A stretch of DNA of 64,000 nucleotides from Sciurus carolinensis. Lineage: Eukaryota > Chordata > Mammalia > Rodentia > Sciuridae. Numbering within the stretch: position 1 is the first letter of the stretch; each line of letters opens with the position of its first letter. Positions 47,201 to 57,989 of the stretch are shown here, in pieces. The notes below the pieces were generated by a model, which worked only from the letters and a program-made list of their open reading frames with translations, had not been told where the DNA came from and searched no databases. A program made the translations under genes and the position numbers. The stretch is taken from positions 3,224,001 through 3,288,000 of the forward strand of contig NW_025920104.1 in NCBI RefSeq assembly GCF_902686445.1. Direction: 5' to 3'.

Positions 47201-50200
47201 ATGTCATAATCCAGAGTGAGGCTATTACATAAGTAACAGAGGTCACAGCGAGGTTATATTGTGATTAAAGGAGGTGACAGTGAGGACATGTGAGTGTCAG
47301 AGGTCATGTGAGTATATTATGTGACTATCAGACTCCGAGTGAGGATATCATGTGAGTGTCACATAACAAGTGAGAAAATTAGGTGAGTATCATAGGCACC
47401 AGTGAAAATAAATGAAAGTGTCCAAAGTCATTTCAGAAAATAATGTGAGTGTCAAAGATCACAGTAAGGATATAATGTGAGTATGAGTGGCCACAGAGGT
47501 ATTATGTCACTTTGTGAAAAAGAACAATGGGAATATTATTTGAGTGTCACAGGGCCCAGAAGGGGAATTATGGGAGAGCTAGAGGACACATTGAGGGTAT
47601 TCTGTGAGTGACTCAGGCCATGTAAGGATATTATGTGTGTGAGAGAGGTCACACTGAGGTTATTATGTAAGTAATTGTGGTCACACTGAGGATATTATTT
47701 CAGAGTTAGAGGCCAAAGGAGGGTATTATGTGTCTGTCAGAGACCACAGTGTGTATATTTTATGAGTGTCAGACCAGAGTGAGGGTAATAAGTAAGCATT
47801 AGAGGTCACAGTGAGGGTAATCTGCAAGTGTGAGATGTTACATGAGGGTAGCATGTCAGTGATAGAGGCCAATGGAGGACATTTGTGTCAGAGGTAAGAG
47901 TGAGGGTATATGTGTCAAATGTCACATTGAGATTATGACATTAGTGTCAAAGGAGAAGTGAGGATGTTTTTGAGTGTTACAAGTGACAATGAGCTTATTT
48001 TGTGAGTGTGAGATGTCAGAGTGTTGAGTGTCAAAAGTGTTGATTGTTGAGTGTCAGAAGTCAAGTCAGGCTTATTTGTGACTATCAGAGTCACAGTGAA
48101 GATATTCTTTGAGTGTCACATGCCATAGGGTGGTAATGTGAGTATCACAGAAAGCAATAATTACATTATGTTAGTGTCAGTGGTCACAGTGAGGTTGTTA
48201 TGTCACTCTTCACTCTTAGGGTTTTATGTGAGTTTCAGAAGCCACTCTGAGGAGATATGAGTATCAGAGAAAAATGTGAGGTTATTATGTCAGTTTCAGA
48301 GGCCACAATAAAAGTATCATGATTGTACCTGAAGTCACACTGAAGGTATTTTTTGAGTGACAGAGGTCACAGAAGTATATGTTTTCAGTGTCAGAGGTAA
48401 ATATGGGGGTATTATGTGAGTCTAAGAAGCCATGTTGATGGTAAAATATGAGCTTCAGGGGTCACCATGTGCATATTTGGTGAGCATCACTGGTAAAACA
48501 GAGGTTACTACCTGAGTGTCAGAGGTCACAGTGAGGTATTATGTGAGTGACAGGGCAAATTGAGAATATTTGAAGGTCAAAAAGCAAAGTGATGGTGTTA
48601 TGTGAGTGTCAGAGGCCATTTTGAGGGAATCGTGTGAGAGTCAGAAGTCACAGAATATTTTATCTGAATCAGAGGTCACAGTAAGGTTATTATATGAGTG
48701 TCAGAGGTCACACTTTGAGAGTATTATAAGTGTCAGAGGTACCAGAGAGATTATTATGTGAGTGTTTGAGACCACAGTGAGGAATATTATATCAGGATCA
48801 GAGGTCACAATGAGTTTATAATATGAGAGTCATAAGTCATGATGAGGGTATTATGTAAGCATCACAGGCTACAGTGAGTATATCATGTGAGTGTCATGGT
48901 CAAACTTAGGATATAATCTGAGTCCACACTGAAGGAAATAAGTCAGTGTCAAAGGTCACAGTAAGGGTATTGTTTGAATGTGAGGGTTCACAGTGGGGGT
49001 AATATATGAGTATCAGAGGTCACACAGAATGTTATGTGAGTGACACAGGAAAAGTGAGGATATTATGTGTCAGAGGATATAATGAGAAAATATTTTCAAC
49101 ATCAGGGGCCATAGTGTGGATATTTTATGACTGTAACAGGTTATGATGAGGGTATTTTGTTAAGGTCACAGTTCAAGTGAGGACATTGTGTGAATGACAG
49201 AGGCCACATGGAAGTTATCATATAAACATCAGAGATCAAATGAGGATGTAATATGTGTCACAGGTAACAGTGAGGGTATTATGTGAGTATCAGAGAATAG
49301 GCCAAAGTGAGTATACCATTTGAGTATCAGAGGTCATATTCATATTTTTAAATGAATGTAAGAGGACAAAATGGGATATTATGTCAGTGTCATAGGACAC
49401 AGTGTGGATAGTAAATGAGTGTTCATAATATACAGTGAGTATATTATGTTAGCTTAAGAGGCCATGCTAAAATACTATGTAGTGTCAGAGCCCAGTGAGT
49501 TATTGTAATACTGTCATGGGCCACTGATATGCTATTATGTGAGTGTCAGAGATCAGAGTGAGGGATTTATGTGAGTGTCAGAAGCCACAGTGAGGGGGTT
49601 TCATTGCAGTATCATATGCCCCAGGTACAATACTATGTGTCAGAGGGTGTTGTGAGTGTATTATGTCAGCATTTGAGGTCACTCTGAGGTAATTATATGC
49701 ACATCAGAAGCCACAGTGAGGATATGTCAACTAGAGGACACATTGATGGTATCAGGTTTGTGACTCAGGTCACACTAAGGAAATAATATGAGTGAGACAT
49801 GTCACTGTGGTGGTATTATGTCAGTGTCAGAGGTCAGTATGAGGGTGTTATGTGAATGTCATAGAACACAGTATGGTAGTATGTGAGTGTCAGCAGTCAA
49901 GTGAAAATATTATGTGAATGACATAGGATAAAATGAGGGTTTTATGTGAGTGTAAGTGGCCACAGGAGACTACTATATGTCTGAGATTATACTGACTAGC
50001 CTGTGTTCATGTCAGAGGCCACAGTGAGGATATTTTGTGGGTTACAGAGGCCATGTGACAATAATATGTGAGTGCCCGAAGCCATAGTGAGAATTTTTTT
50101 TGTGTGATCAGAGTCCACAGTAATGGTATTATGTGAGTGACACAAGAACATTAAGGATATTATCAGAGGACAAGTGAGGATATTCTGCAAATGCCAGAGG

Positions 50201-51050
50201 CCACATGAAGGTATTATGGGAGTGTTTGAGTCACAATGAGTAATTTATATAACATCAGAGGTCTGGTGAATATATTGTGAGATTGCAAATTGAGGATATA
50301 TTGTAATTGTCAGAGGGCAGAATGAAGGTATTATATGATGGACATAATAGGGACAGTGAAGGTATTAGGTGAGTGTCAGAAGCCCCAATGAGAATATTCT
50401 GAGTTTCAGAGGCCACATTTTTGGTATTATGTGTCAAAGAGCACATGCAGGTGTTATATTAGTATCTGAGGTTACACTGAGGGTATTATATGAGTGTGAG
50501 AAATCACAGTGAGTGCATATTTTGAGGATCAGAGGTCACATTAGAATATTTTATCAGTGACAATGGTTATACATAGGGTATTATTTGAGTGCCTGCAGTC
50601 ACATTGAGGATATTATGTGAGTGTGGTCATACTGATGTAATTATGTGTCAGGGGTCACAGAGTATAAATATGCGAGGATCAGAGGTCACAGTGAGAATAT
50701 TATGTCAGTGTCAGAAGCCAAGTTGCTGAGGGGGTTTAGGCAGCAGGGAGAGAGAGAATATTTGTGTTTTACAGGTCACTTTGATGGTTTTATATCAGAA
50801 GTTCCAGTATGGTAATATGTGAGTGTCAGAGATAACAGTGAGCAAATTGTATGATATTCAGAGGCCACAGTGATTGTATTATGTGAGTATAAAATCCAGA
50901 ATGACATGTCAGTGTCAGATGCCAAGTGAGGATATTATATCAGTGTCATAAGCCACATTTAAGGTATTATGTAAGATTCAAAGACCTCAATGAGTATACT
51001 ATGTGTGTAAGCAGCCACAATTTTGGTATTATGTTTGTGAAGTCACAATA
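44241..51050. repeat. Minisatellite array 4 (~32-bp unit)
   Basis: About 200 degenerate copies of a ~32-bp unit with core GTCAGAGGTCACAGTGAGG followed by ATATTATGTGAGT. Copies vary by substitution and small indels. Truncated units are common (for example GTATTATGTGTCAGAGG, lacking the GAGT part). The + strand is purine- and G-rich. AGGTCA hexamers recur in many units. No gene is present. The array fades into unique AT-rich DNA near 51,050. Confidence 0.93.
44475..44695. other. Non-repeat interruption within array 4
   Basis: About 220 bases that do not follow the 32-bp pattern (AT-rich, ending in a TTTTTAAAAAG stretch). I do not recognise a mobile element or target duplication. It may be an insertion or a strongly decayed patch of the array. 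Confidence 0.5.
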
Positions 51051-51954
51051 GGAAAATTTACTAAAATAAATCAATAAATATCTACAATTTTCCTTTCAGA
51101 ATTAATTGAGACTGTATGAGCCAATGATTTCTTTCATCAAGTAGGTATTTCTATTACAAAAGAAGTATATTATTTATTCAGAACTATTCAGCCAAGGTAT
51201 GGTGGTTTATTATGCCCTCTGTGAACTTAACTCCTTTTAGCCTCCATTATACCATCCTTTGCCTTTGCAGGAATCCTCCCCATTCTTTCAAATATGACTT
51301 CTGTATTTTTAGATATTATGCCTGTGTTCCAAGAAGTAAGAGAGGAAAGAGGAAAGGCAGGAGTCAAAATTCACAAGTGTATTCTATTAAATTTGCCAAC
51401 TCCACCAGTCCCACACTAAAAGCATGAGGTATATTTTGGCATAAGACATTGAGATTAAGAGCCAGACAGGTCATAGAGAATAATAATTGGGCAACAATTT
51501 GAAGAGTTAAAAACAACCTTAAGATTTACCACAGGTGAAATTCAGAAGATTAAATAGTGAGTAGAGCATTTCACATTATCTGAAATTAGAAATTAGGCAA
51601 AGAATAGAAGTAAAGATCAAACCTAGCTATATTGACACCAGAGTTCAAAGTATATAAGAATGCAGTTATTTGGAAATGAAATAAATCAAGAATGCACCTA
51701 GTTATGTTTGTGATTAAGGAAATATTGTATAGTAAACAAAATTTTAAATTTCAATTTTGTGGATTTAAACTGGAAAATAAATGTATGTGGTTCACAATTG
51801 TTTGTAAGGGGAAGTGATAACTTTAATATACTTGATACATTTTTTGCCAGTAAGAGTAGTACTGTAAAAATGTATTTGCATCATGACTGGAGTGTTACAG
51901 AATTACAATTTCAATATCAGACAGTGCTCAAGCTCACTGTTTCTAAAGATTTCA
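51051..51954. other. Unique sequence, no gene recognised
   Basis: AT-rich DNA to the right of array 4. Short open frames (51,212-51,427 and 51,759-51,962) show no known domain. Confidence 0.5.
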
Positions 51955-52185
51955 GTTTTTAGAGCAGTTTTAGGTTTATGGGAAAATTGAGAGTAAGGTA
52001 CAGAGACTTCCTGTCTATCTCCCACATCCCAAAGTGCACAGCCTTCCCCATTACTAACATCCTCCACCATAGTGGCACAGTCTTTATAATTAATGACCCT
52101 ACATAGACACATCAAAATCATGCAAAGACCATAAATTGTTAGGATTCTCTTTTGGTGTTGCGTATTCCATACAAGTATACTTTTA
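51955..52185 (-). mobile_element. Old L1 (L1M-type) 3' end fragment, antisense
   Basis: GCAGTTTTAGGTTTATGGG, CCATTACTAACATCCTCCAC, AATGACCCTACATAGACAC and TCTCTTTTGGTGTTGCGTAT follow, in order, the antisense 3' region of old mammalian L1M elements as I remember it. It is diverged and non-coding. Confidence 0.6.
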
Positions 52186-52640
52186 AAGAAAGCATAGGCT
52201 TTTTGACAGGGTACTATGATAAAGAGATCTCACCTGTGTAAGTGGTAAGAATATTTACTTTACTCTTACTAGTCTATTGAGTCACATAATATTTCATCCT
52301 GACTATCAGAAAGATAATATGAATATATATGGTCAAGAATGTTAAAATTAATTGACCAATACATCCCAAGATTTTTAAAGCATATGAAATGGAATGTTTC
52401 AAAATTACTATGTATGCACATGTGTGTACACATATTTTAAAAATAATTCAATTTTATTTTAGTTCACTGAAAGTCCCAGAAAAGTTTCAACTTCATAATA
52501 AGCACTTCATAAGATGTAGTTCACTTATAAAGGAAAAGATCAATTTTCTTAAACAACAAAAACACATATAAAATTGTTAATACTTTTGTTAGAGACTGCC
52601 ATTTCATAAGTCACCAGTTCTTAAAATTTAGGGGTCAAGA

Positions 52641-52787
52641 CACTTTAAAAAATTATTTGTAGATGGACACAGTACTTTCATTTATTTATTTATTTATTTA
52701 TTTATTTAATGTGGTGCTGAGGATTGAACCCGGTGCCTCACACATGGTAGGCAAGTGCTTTACCACTTAGCTACAACCCAAGCCCCA
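52641..52787 (-). mobile_element. ID-type SINE with squirrel-type tail, antisense
   Basis: GTAGATGGACACAGTACTTT plus a TTTA-repeat stretch is followed by GTGCTGAGGATTGAACCC and GGCAAGTGCTTTACCACTTA. This is the reverse complement of the common squirrel ID variant. A short GTCAAGA duplication lies at 52,634 and 52,788. Confidence 0.9.
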
Positions 52788-54049
52788 GTCAAGATTGTTT
52801 GACAATAATATTTTATGCAAAATTCCAATGTAGGAAGTGTAAGAAAACTGCTCCAACTGAAACAGAAGTCTGTGGAACTCTGCTCCCTGTCTTCTGGTCC
52901 AACCCATTTGAGGCTTCTGAGGCAACTACAAGTTTCCTTAAAGCATTATATTAAATAGGTCATGCAAATAAGTATACCTCTATTTTATTGCATTTTGTTT
53001 GCTTGCAAGAGTATCAAATAATTTTATTACAGAACTTAATGCCATTAACTCACTTAAAAAAATCAACATGAACCTGAGAAAGGGATAAACACATCCAAGG
53101 ATCACCAGACCTTGGAGGACAGGAGGGAGCCCTGGACAGGGAACCCACAAACCTTTTTCCTATGTCCTTTTTCCTGACATCTCTGTGTCCCTGTTCACTC
53201 TAGGCTTCCACTTTCTGTCACATCTGACAAGAGAAAACTGACTAGAAGAGTCATGGACCAGAAGGTCACAACCAATTCTAAGGATATCTGATGCAAAGGG
53301 CTTGTACTTTCAAGCCTGTTACTCTGAGAAAGATATTGAATGTGCACTGTCAAATACCTACTCTTCACTAAGTTTTACTGCCCTTTGATACTGGTTATGA
53401 TCTTTCACTATAGCTTCTCTTTATCCAAGAACACAAGCCCTCAAATCCATGTGCAGTCTCCATGTTCAAGTATAAAGTTGTTTGAGAACCACCCCAATGG
53501 CTGTAGTGTCCATAACCTGTAGTGTGTACTGGGTGTTACACCCTAGGACAAGCAGGTCCAGTGGCAGCCCAATGCAAGGGGAACACATGAACAACATTCT
53601 CAATGCTAAATTTCTTCCTGTTCTATTTGGGTACTACCCCACATTCAAGGTAGAAATCTTGAGTAGAGTGCTGCCCCCTCCTCCCCTCCGTCTCCCACCA
53701 AATGAAGTCATGCTCTCAGAGAACAGAGGTCCAAGTCTTCACCATTAATTAAATAGAACTTTCCATGGTGCCAGGAATATTCTTACAAGTGTCCAAAGGG
53801 GACTCAGCACAGCTTCTTTTTTCTGGGCCTCCAGGAACTTATGAATCATTCCTTTGATCTGTGACCTGAAACTGTGGTTGAATTTTTCTGGATTCACCTA
53901 CTGAGAAATAATCCTGTCTACTCTTGCTTTCAGCATCCCAGACTTTCTTGAACCACATTCTACCTCAGCCCATTTAGTAACTGGTTCTTGTTCATTGTAG
54001 GATTCCATTTCTGCTTGTCCAGATGTGTCCACACAAATCATCTTTTTGT
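52788..54049. other. Unique sequence, no gene recognised
   Basis: No recognisable exon. It lies upstream of the CpG island and could contain regulatory DNA, but I see no specific motif to support that. Confidence 0.45.
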
Positions 54050-54660
54050 AGACTGCGGTGTCTGCCTCAGGTCCCTAGGGGGCACAGTGTGCAGGAAGCT
54101 TCTGAATCCCGTGGGAAATTGCAGGCTGGAGGGCATGGCGAGTTTGAAAATAGGCCAGCACCAGGGGGCGGACCTGGGTGCTGAGCCACCTCTTCAGGCC
54201 AATCAGCAGCTGGCGGCGTGTTCGGCAGCCAGCGCGAGGGGCCTGTGCGTGGGGGCCACGGTGTTACAGGCCAGATCCTGCGTGGGGACAGGCACTTTTT
54301 GTTTTCAGCGCGGGCCTCACTCCCAAATGGCGAGAATGCCGTGTGAATGGTTTGTCCCCGACCACTTCCCCAGGCCTTTTGGGGGCTTGGGACACTGCCC
54401 GTCAGTCGCACGCCTCTCCCTGGCCCGGTCCAGGTTGTTCCTGCCCAATCAGGTACCCGTGGCTCTCAGTTCTCCTTGCTTGGTGGCAGCACGCCGCCCC
54501 CTGAACCTGTGGGCACCAGGCAGGTACAGAGGAATGCTGTAGCGATGACCTTCTAGGGCCCAGCAGGAAGCGGCAGGCGGCAAACTTTGGCCCAGGTGAT
54601 CAGGATGGTGGGCGCTGCTATAGCTCCAGCTGTATCAGTTCTGGTCGCTGGCGCAAGGTA
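54050..54660 (+). promoter_or_regulatory. CpG island, candidate promoter
   Basis: About 30 or more CpG dinucleotides in ~600 bases and a high GC content, against very few CpGs in the flanking sequence. It contains GGCCAATCAGC (CCAAT box) near 54,198, GGGGGCGGACC (Sp1/GC box) near 54,165, and a second CCCAATCAG near 54,446. At the 3' edge a short exon-like stretch with ATG at 54,605 and a good donor (GCAAG then GTAGGT at 54,658) is possible. Large overlapping open frames on both strands here follow from GC-rich, stop-poor sequence, and no known protein is recognised. It may be the start of an unrecognised transcript or the promoter of the RANBP2-like copy downstream. Confidence 0.6.
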
Positions 54661-56024
54661 GGTGGGTGCTGGAGACAGGTGTCACGGGGTGGGGGGAGGG
54701 GATGAAAGGGCGAGGGCTTGGGTTGGCACCTGCTGGGTCGTTTACTGGTGGGCTCCGGCTTTCAAGCCCTGTCCCCGGAGCTCAGCATGGAGAACTTTGC
54801 AAGCAGGAGCTCCTGGGTGTCTGACTTTCTTTGAGTCACCAGATTTGGGACTGTGCATTGCTAGGTCTAGAGGCAGTTGATGGGTTATGGCATTGTGCCT
54901 TTAATATGTGCAGGAATTGGAGGAGAGGAAAACTGAGCTGTAGAGGGGAAATGCTGGGAAAAACACCTGGCATGCACAGGGTTGTTTTGAGTATTAAGTG
55001 GAGAATGCCCTTTCCAAACATGTAAGGAGGACTTTTAAATGGCAATCATTATCAGAGTCTTACAGAAAGATAAGAATGAGACTTGACATTTAGACTACTG
55101 AGAAAGAGGGAAAAGATAGGGCAAAGCAAAGTCAGAACAAGAAGGCAAGAGGAAGAATCATGTCATTTTTGCATGTAGGGGTAAAGGAACTTTATAAAAT
55201 ACCTGTTGTTACTAGGAATGTAGCTGAGTGACAGAGTGCCTGCCTAGCATGTGCAAATCCTGTATTCAATCCCCACTACTGCAAAAACAAAAACAAAAAG
55301 AAAAATGAAGAGAAAACATGTTGGTTGACAATGTCAACTACTGGAATCAGTTGGGCAGTGGTGTAGAGGATTGGGTCGTGGGAAAAGGAGATTAGAAGCT
55401 GTACTGAAATGATAGCAAGGCTGCTCAAACATGAGTAGAGTACAAGTGAAAGCTCCAACAGCAGGAGAGGCCTTAGGGAATTTCCAGTTGGCAAAATGGA
55501 CTGTGTGCATATGGATAATGAAGGAAAGAATGCAGTTGGAGATAATTCCTAGGTTTGTGGCTTGGAAAACCCTTGAAACTAGTTATTAGAAATACTTGTT
55601 TTTACTTAAATATGAATATTTTGAAATTGCTGTCAAGAAACTTAATGGAAAACTCTTACTGGATGACTCAGAAAAACATAGGCCATTAGAAAAAAATTCA
55701 GCAGGTATGCTAAGTTTAAATGACTAATCATTTTTTTTACAGTAGATCATCTATTTGAAAGGAACTTCCTTTATTTTATTTACAATAAATAAAAATTTAT
55801 TTTATTTATTTAACATATCCTTGTTCTTGGTGATTTAAAATATTTGAAAAATAATGCTGCCTGAAAAATGTGGGCCTCTTGGTGATCCTTGTTCTCCTCT
55901 AGTATTTCTAGGTCTTGTTATCTGGGTCTTTGGATAACATTGAGGCCCAGTGAAAAGATGATCATTGTTGTAGAGTAGTTGAACTTCATCTAATTTTATC
56001 TTTTCTTTTGCTTGTTTTGTACAG
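54661..56024. other. Unique sequence between CpG island and RANBP2-like exon, with an ID SINE
   Basis: I see no further RANBP2 exon here. The neighbouring upstream IR1-coding exon expected in an intact gene is not recognisable. An ID SINE lies at about 55,207-55,305. Confidence 0.45.
55207..55305 (+). mobile_element. ID SINE
   Basis: GGAATGTAGCTGAGTGACAG and TGTATTCAATCCCCACTACT mark boxes A and B of a tRNA-Ala-derived ID element. An AAAAAC-repeat tail follows. Confidence 0.85.
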
Positions 56025-56224
56025 ATTTTTCAGATAATGAGAAAGAATGTGTTATTGTTTGGGAAAAGAAGTCAACAGTTGAAGAGAAAGCAAAAGCAGA
56101 TTCAGTAAATCGCCCATCTACATTTTTTTTTTTTTTTTTTTGTGGAGTCTGCAGTGATACTGATGAGGACAATAGAAATGGGAATGACTTTCGGTCAGAG
56201 CTTCAAAAATTTCAGGAAGCTCAG
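56025..56224 (+). pseudogene. RANBP2: RANBP2 (Nup358) IR2-type exon, probably from a dead copy
   Basis: The translated exon contains [34 protein letters not shown] and [10 protein letters not shown]. These are the internal repeat 2 part of the SUMO E3 ligase region of RANBP2, a nuclear-pore cytoplasmic-filament protein. VIVWEKK is the SUMO-interacting/IR core. A pyrimidine tract and ACAG acceptor end at 56,024, and the exon starts in phase 1. The natural 3' boundary, CAG at 56,224, falls on a codon boundary (phase 0) that matches the acceptor phase of the next exon. However, the donor reads AT instead of GT (ATAAGA). A 19-T run (56,123-56,141) gives six Phe where I remember two, and residues just before it (VNRPS) differ from the conserved LKLPP. 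Reading through meets a stop at about 56,261. I infer a duplicated, decaying copy. A functional but diverged paralogue is less likely. The comparison is from memory. Confidence 0.82.
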
Positions 56225-56399
56225 ATAAGAATGTCTTCATTGTTTTCCTTTTGGTTTCATTGACTTTGTTGATGTAGTAAGCAGTAGAATGTTTTTAGCA
56301 AATGGTAATGATGGGTGTGACTAGCAGATAGAGTGAATCTAAGTAAGTGGAGAGGCATATTATTATGAATTGGTACACTCAAAAAGTAGTTAGGATACT

Positions 56400-57120
56400 A
56401 GATTTTCCAAAATTGAGCTATAGATTTAAGGTGCAGTGCCAGTCAAAACTTCACCAGGATTCTTTGAAGTTATAAATAAGCTAATTCTCAAAATTTCTAT
56501 GGAAAGTTACGATTGTATGTTTGTTATTATTGATGAACCCACACTGAGACATTATCACCCAGAGCTTTGAGTTTTTACCTAAAATGGATATCCAATTTTG
56601 TCAAATTTTCTTACTCCATCTATTGTTGCAATCATGGAACTTGATATTAAATCTATGAAGGATATTGATTTTTGAATGTTCAGGAAACCAAGATTGCATT
56701 CCTGGAATAAACGTCAATCATGGTATATTAATTGTAAATTTTATATGCATTCAGGTTTGAGTAAATTTTGTTACAACTTTTGGATTTGTATTTATCAGGG
56801 GGTATTGGTCAGTAGTTTTTTTTCTGGCATATATCTCCTTCCCTCAACATAGACATGTTCTCCCTCATTAACATCCTATACCATGAGGGCATATTTGTTA
56901 CAATCATAAAACCTGTATTCATGCATTACCACCCAAAGTTTATAGTTTATATTAGGTTTCCCCCTTGTCTTGTACTTTCTATGAGTTTGGATAAGTACTT
57001 AATGAATGATGTATACACCATTAGAGTGTCCTATAATGTGATTTCACTGTCCTGAAAAGTCCTCTCTTACATTCCTGATCCCCATCCCTATATGCCACTG
57101 ATCACATGGTTGTTGAACTG
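56400..57120 (-). mobile_element. Old L1 patchwork, antisense
   Basis: Segments at about 56,560-56,830 (TGCAATCATGGAACTTGATA, TTGCATTCCTGGAATAAACG, GGTATTGGTCAGTAGTTTTT) match antisense L1 ORF2. The stretch at 56,850-57,110 (TCATTAACATCCTATACCAT, ATTACCACCCAAAGTTTATA) matches an antisense L1M 3' end. The pieces are out of order and diverged. Confidence 0.65.
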
Positions 57121-57130
57121 TCTTTTTAAA

Positions 57131-57240
57131 ATATCTTTTAGATATCAATGGACATTTATTTAAATGCAGTGCTGAGAATTGAACCCATTGCCTCACATAT
57201 GCCTGGCAGTTACTCTATCACTGAGCTACAACCCAGCCCC
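57131..57240 (-). mobile_element. ID-type SINE, antisense
   Basis: GTGCTGAGAATTGAACCCAT and CACTGAGCTACAACCCAGCC are the reverse complement of boxes B and A of an ID element. Confidence 0.88.
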
Positions 57241-57734
57241 TCTTTGGTTAATTTCTAGGGTGGGTTAAGAAGTTGATTTTCATCATCTTTGTTAATGTTT
57301 TTCTTGTTTTTAAGAAGGTGTGTATTTATAATATCCCTCTCTCTACCATTTCAGAAGTGACAAGTTGACCCCTTTGTCTTGATCGTCCTTCTTTATCCCT
57401 TATTATTTTCTTGAATCTGCTTTATCTGGTAAAAAAGAAAGATTAACTGAATCATATTTTTGTGTTTAAGTATATGTATTTGTGTGGTATAATCTTTTTT
57501 TTCAAATACCTATATCATAATGATTTTCTTTGGACTAAATTTTGGCAGTTTCTTTAAAAATCTAATTGGATAATGTTTTATTGGTGTTTAAACAATTTAC
57601 ATTTTATTTAATGTAATTGTCATGGTTAGACTTTTAACATTTCCTTTTTAGTTGCATTTATCCCTTTTATTTTTCATTATTGTTTTCATTTTTTTAAATT
57701 ATTTCAATATTCTTCAGAATTCTTTTACATTTTA

Positions 57735-57909
57735 TTGTTGTACCATTGTTGTGGTACTAAGAATTGAAAAGAAGAGCTTTATGTGGGCTAGGCAAGGCCC
57801 CTATCACAGAACTATATCACTATTGCTTTTTAAACTTTTATTTTAGATAGGATCCTGCTAAATTACTCAGGCAATCCTACTTCAGCTTCCTGAGTCATTT
57901 GGGGATAAA
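57735..57909 (-). mobile_element. B1-ID composite SINE, antisense, degraded
   Basis: An ID-like part (GTGGTACTAAGAATTGAAAA, GGCTAGGCAAGGCCCC) is followed by an antisense B1-like part (TAGGATCCTGCTAAATTACT, CTACTTCAGCTTCCTGAGTC). Confidence 0.65.
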
Positions 57910-57985
57910 AGGTGCGTGACAATTGGCAATTGACTGTTGTGTATTACAGGTGTGTGACAGTTGGCAATTGACTGTTGTGTATTCA
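57910..57985. repeat. 38-bp tandem duplication
   Basis: Two adjacent 38-bp copies beginning AGGTGYGTGACARTTGGCAA, at 57,910 and 57,948, with only a few differences. It lies at the end of the B1-type SINE. Confidence 0.9.
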
Positions 57986-57989
57986 GTTT

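Noticed and set aside
53988..54542. 184-codon open frame across the CpG island
   Set aside because: GC-rich DNA lacks stops. A 114-codon frame on the opposite strand and two further frames on the same strand overlap it. No known domain or splice support was seen.
54605..54657. First coding exon joined to the RANBP2-type exon at 56,025
   Set aside because: The donor is good, but the phase is wrong (the exon ends in phase 2 while the next needs phase 1), so a simple in-frame chimera is not supported. It is kept only as a possible exon of an unknown transcript.
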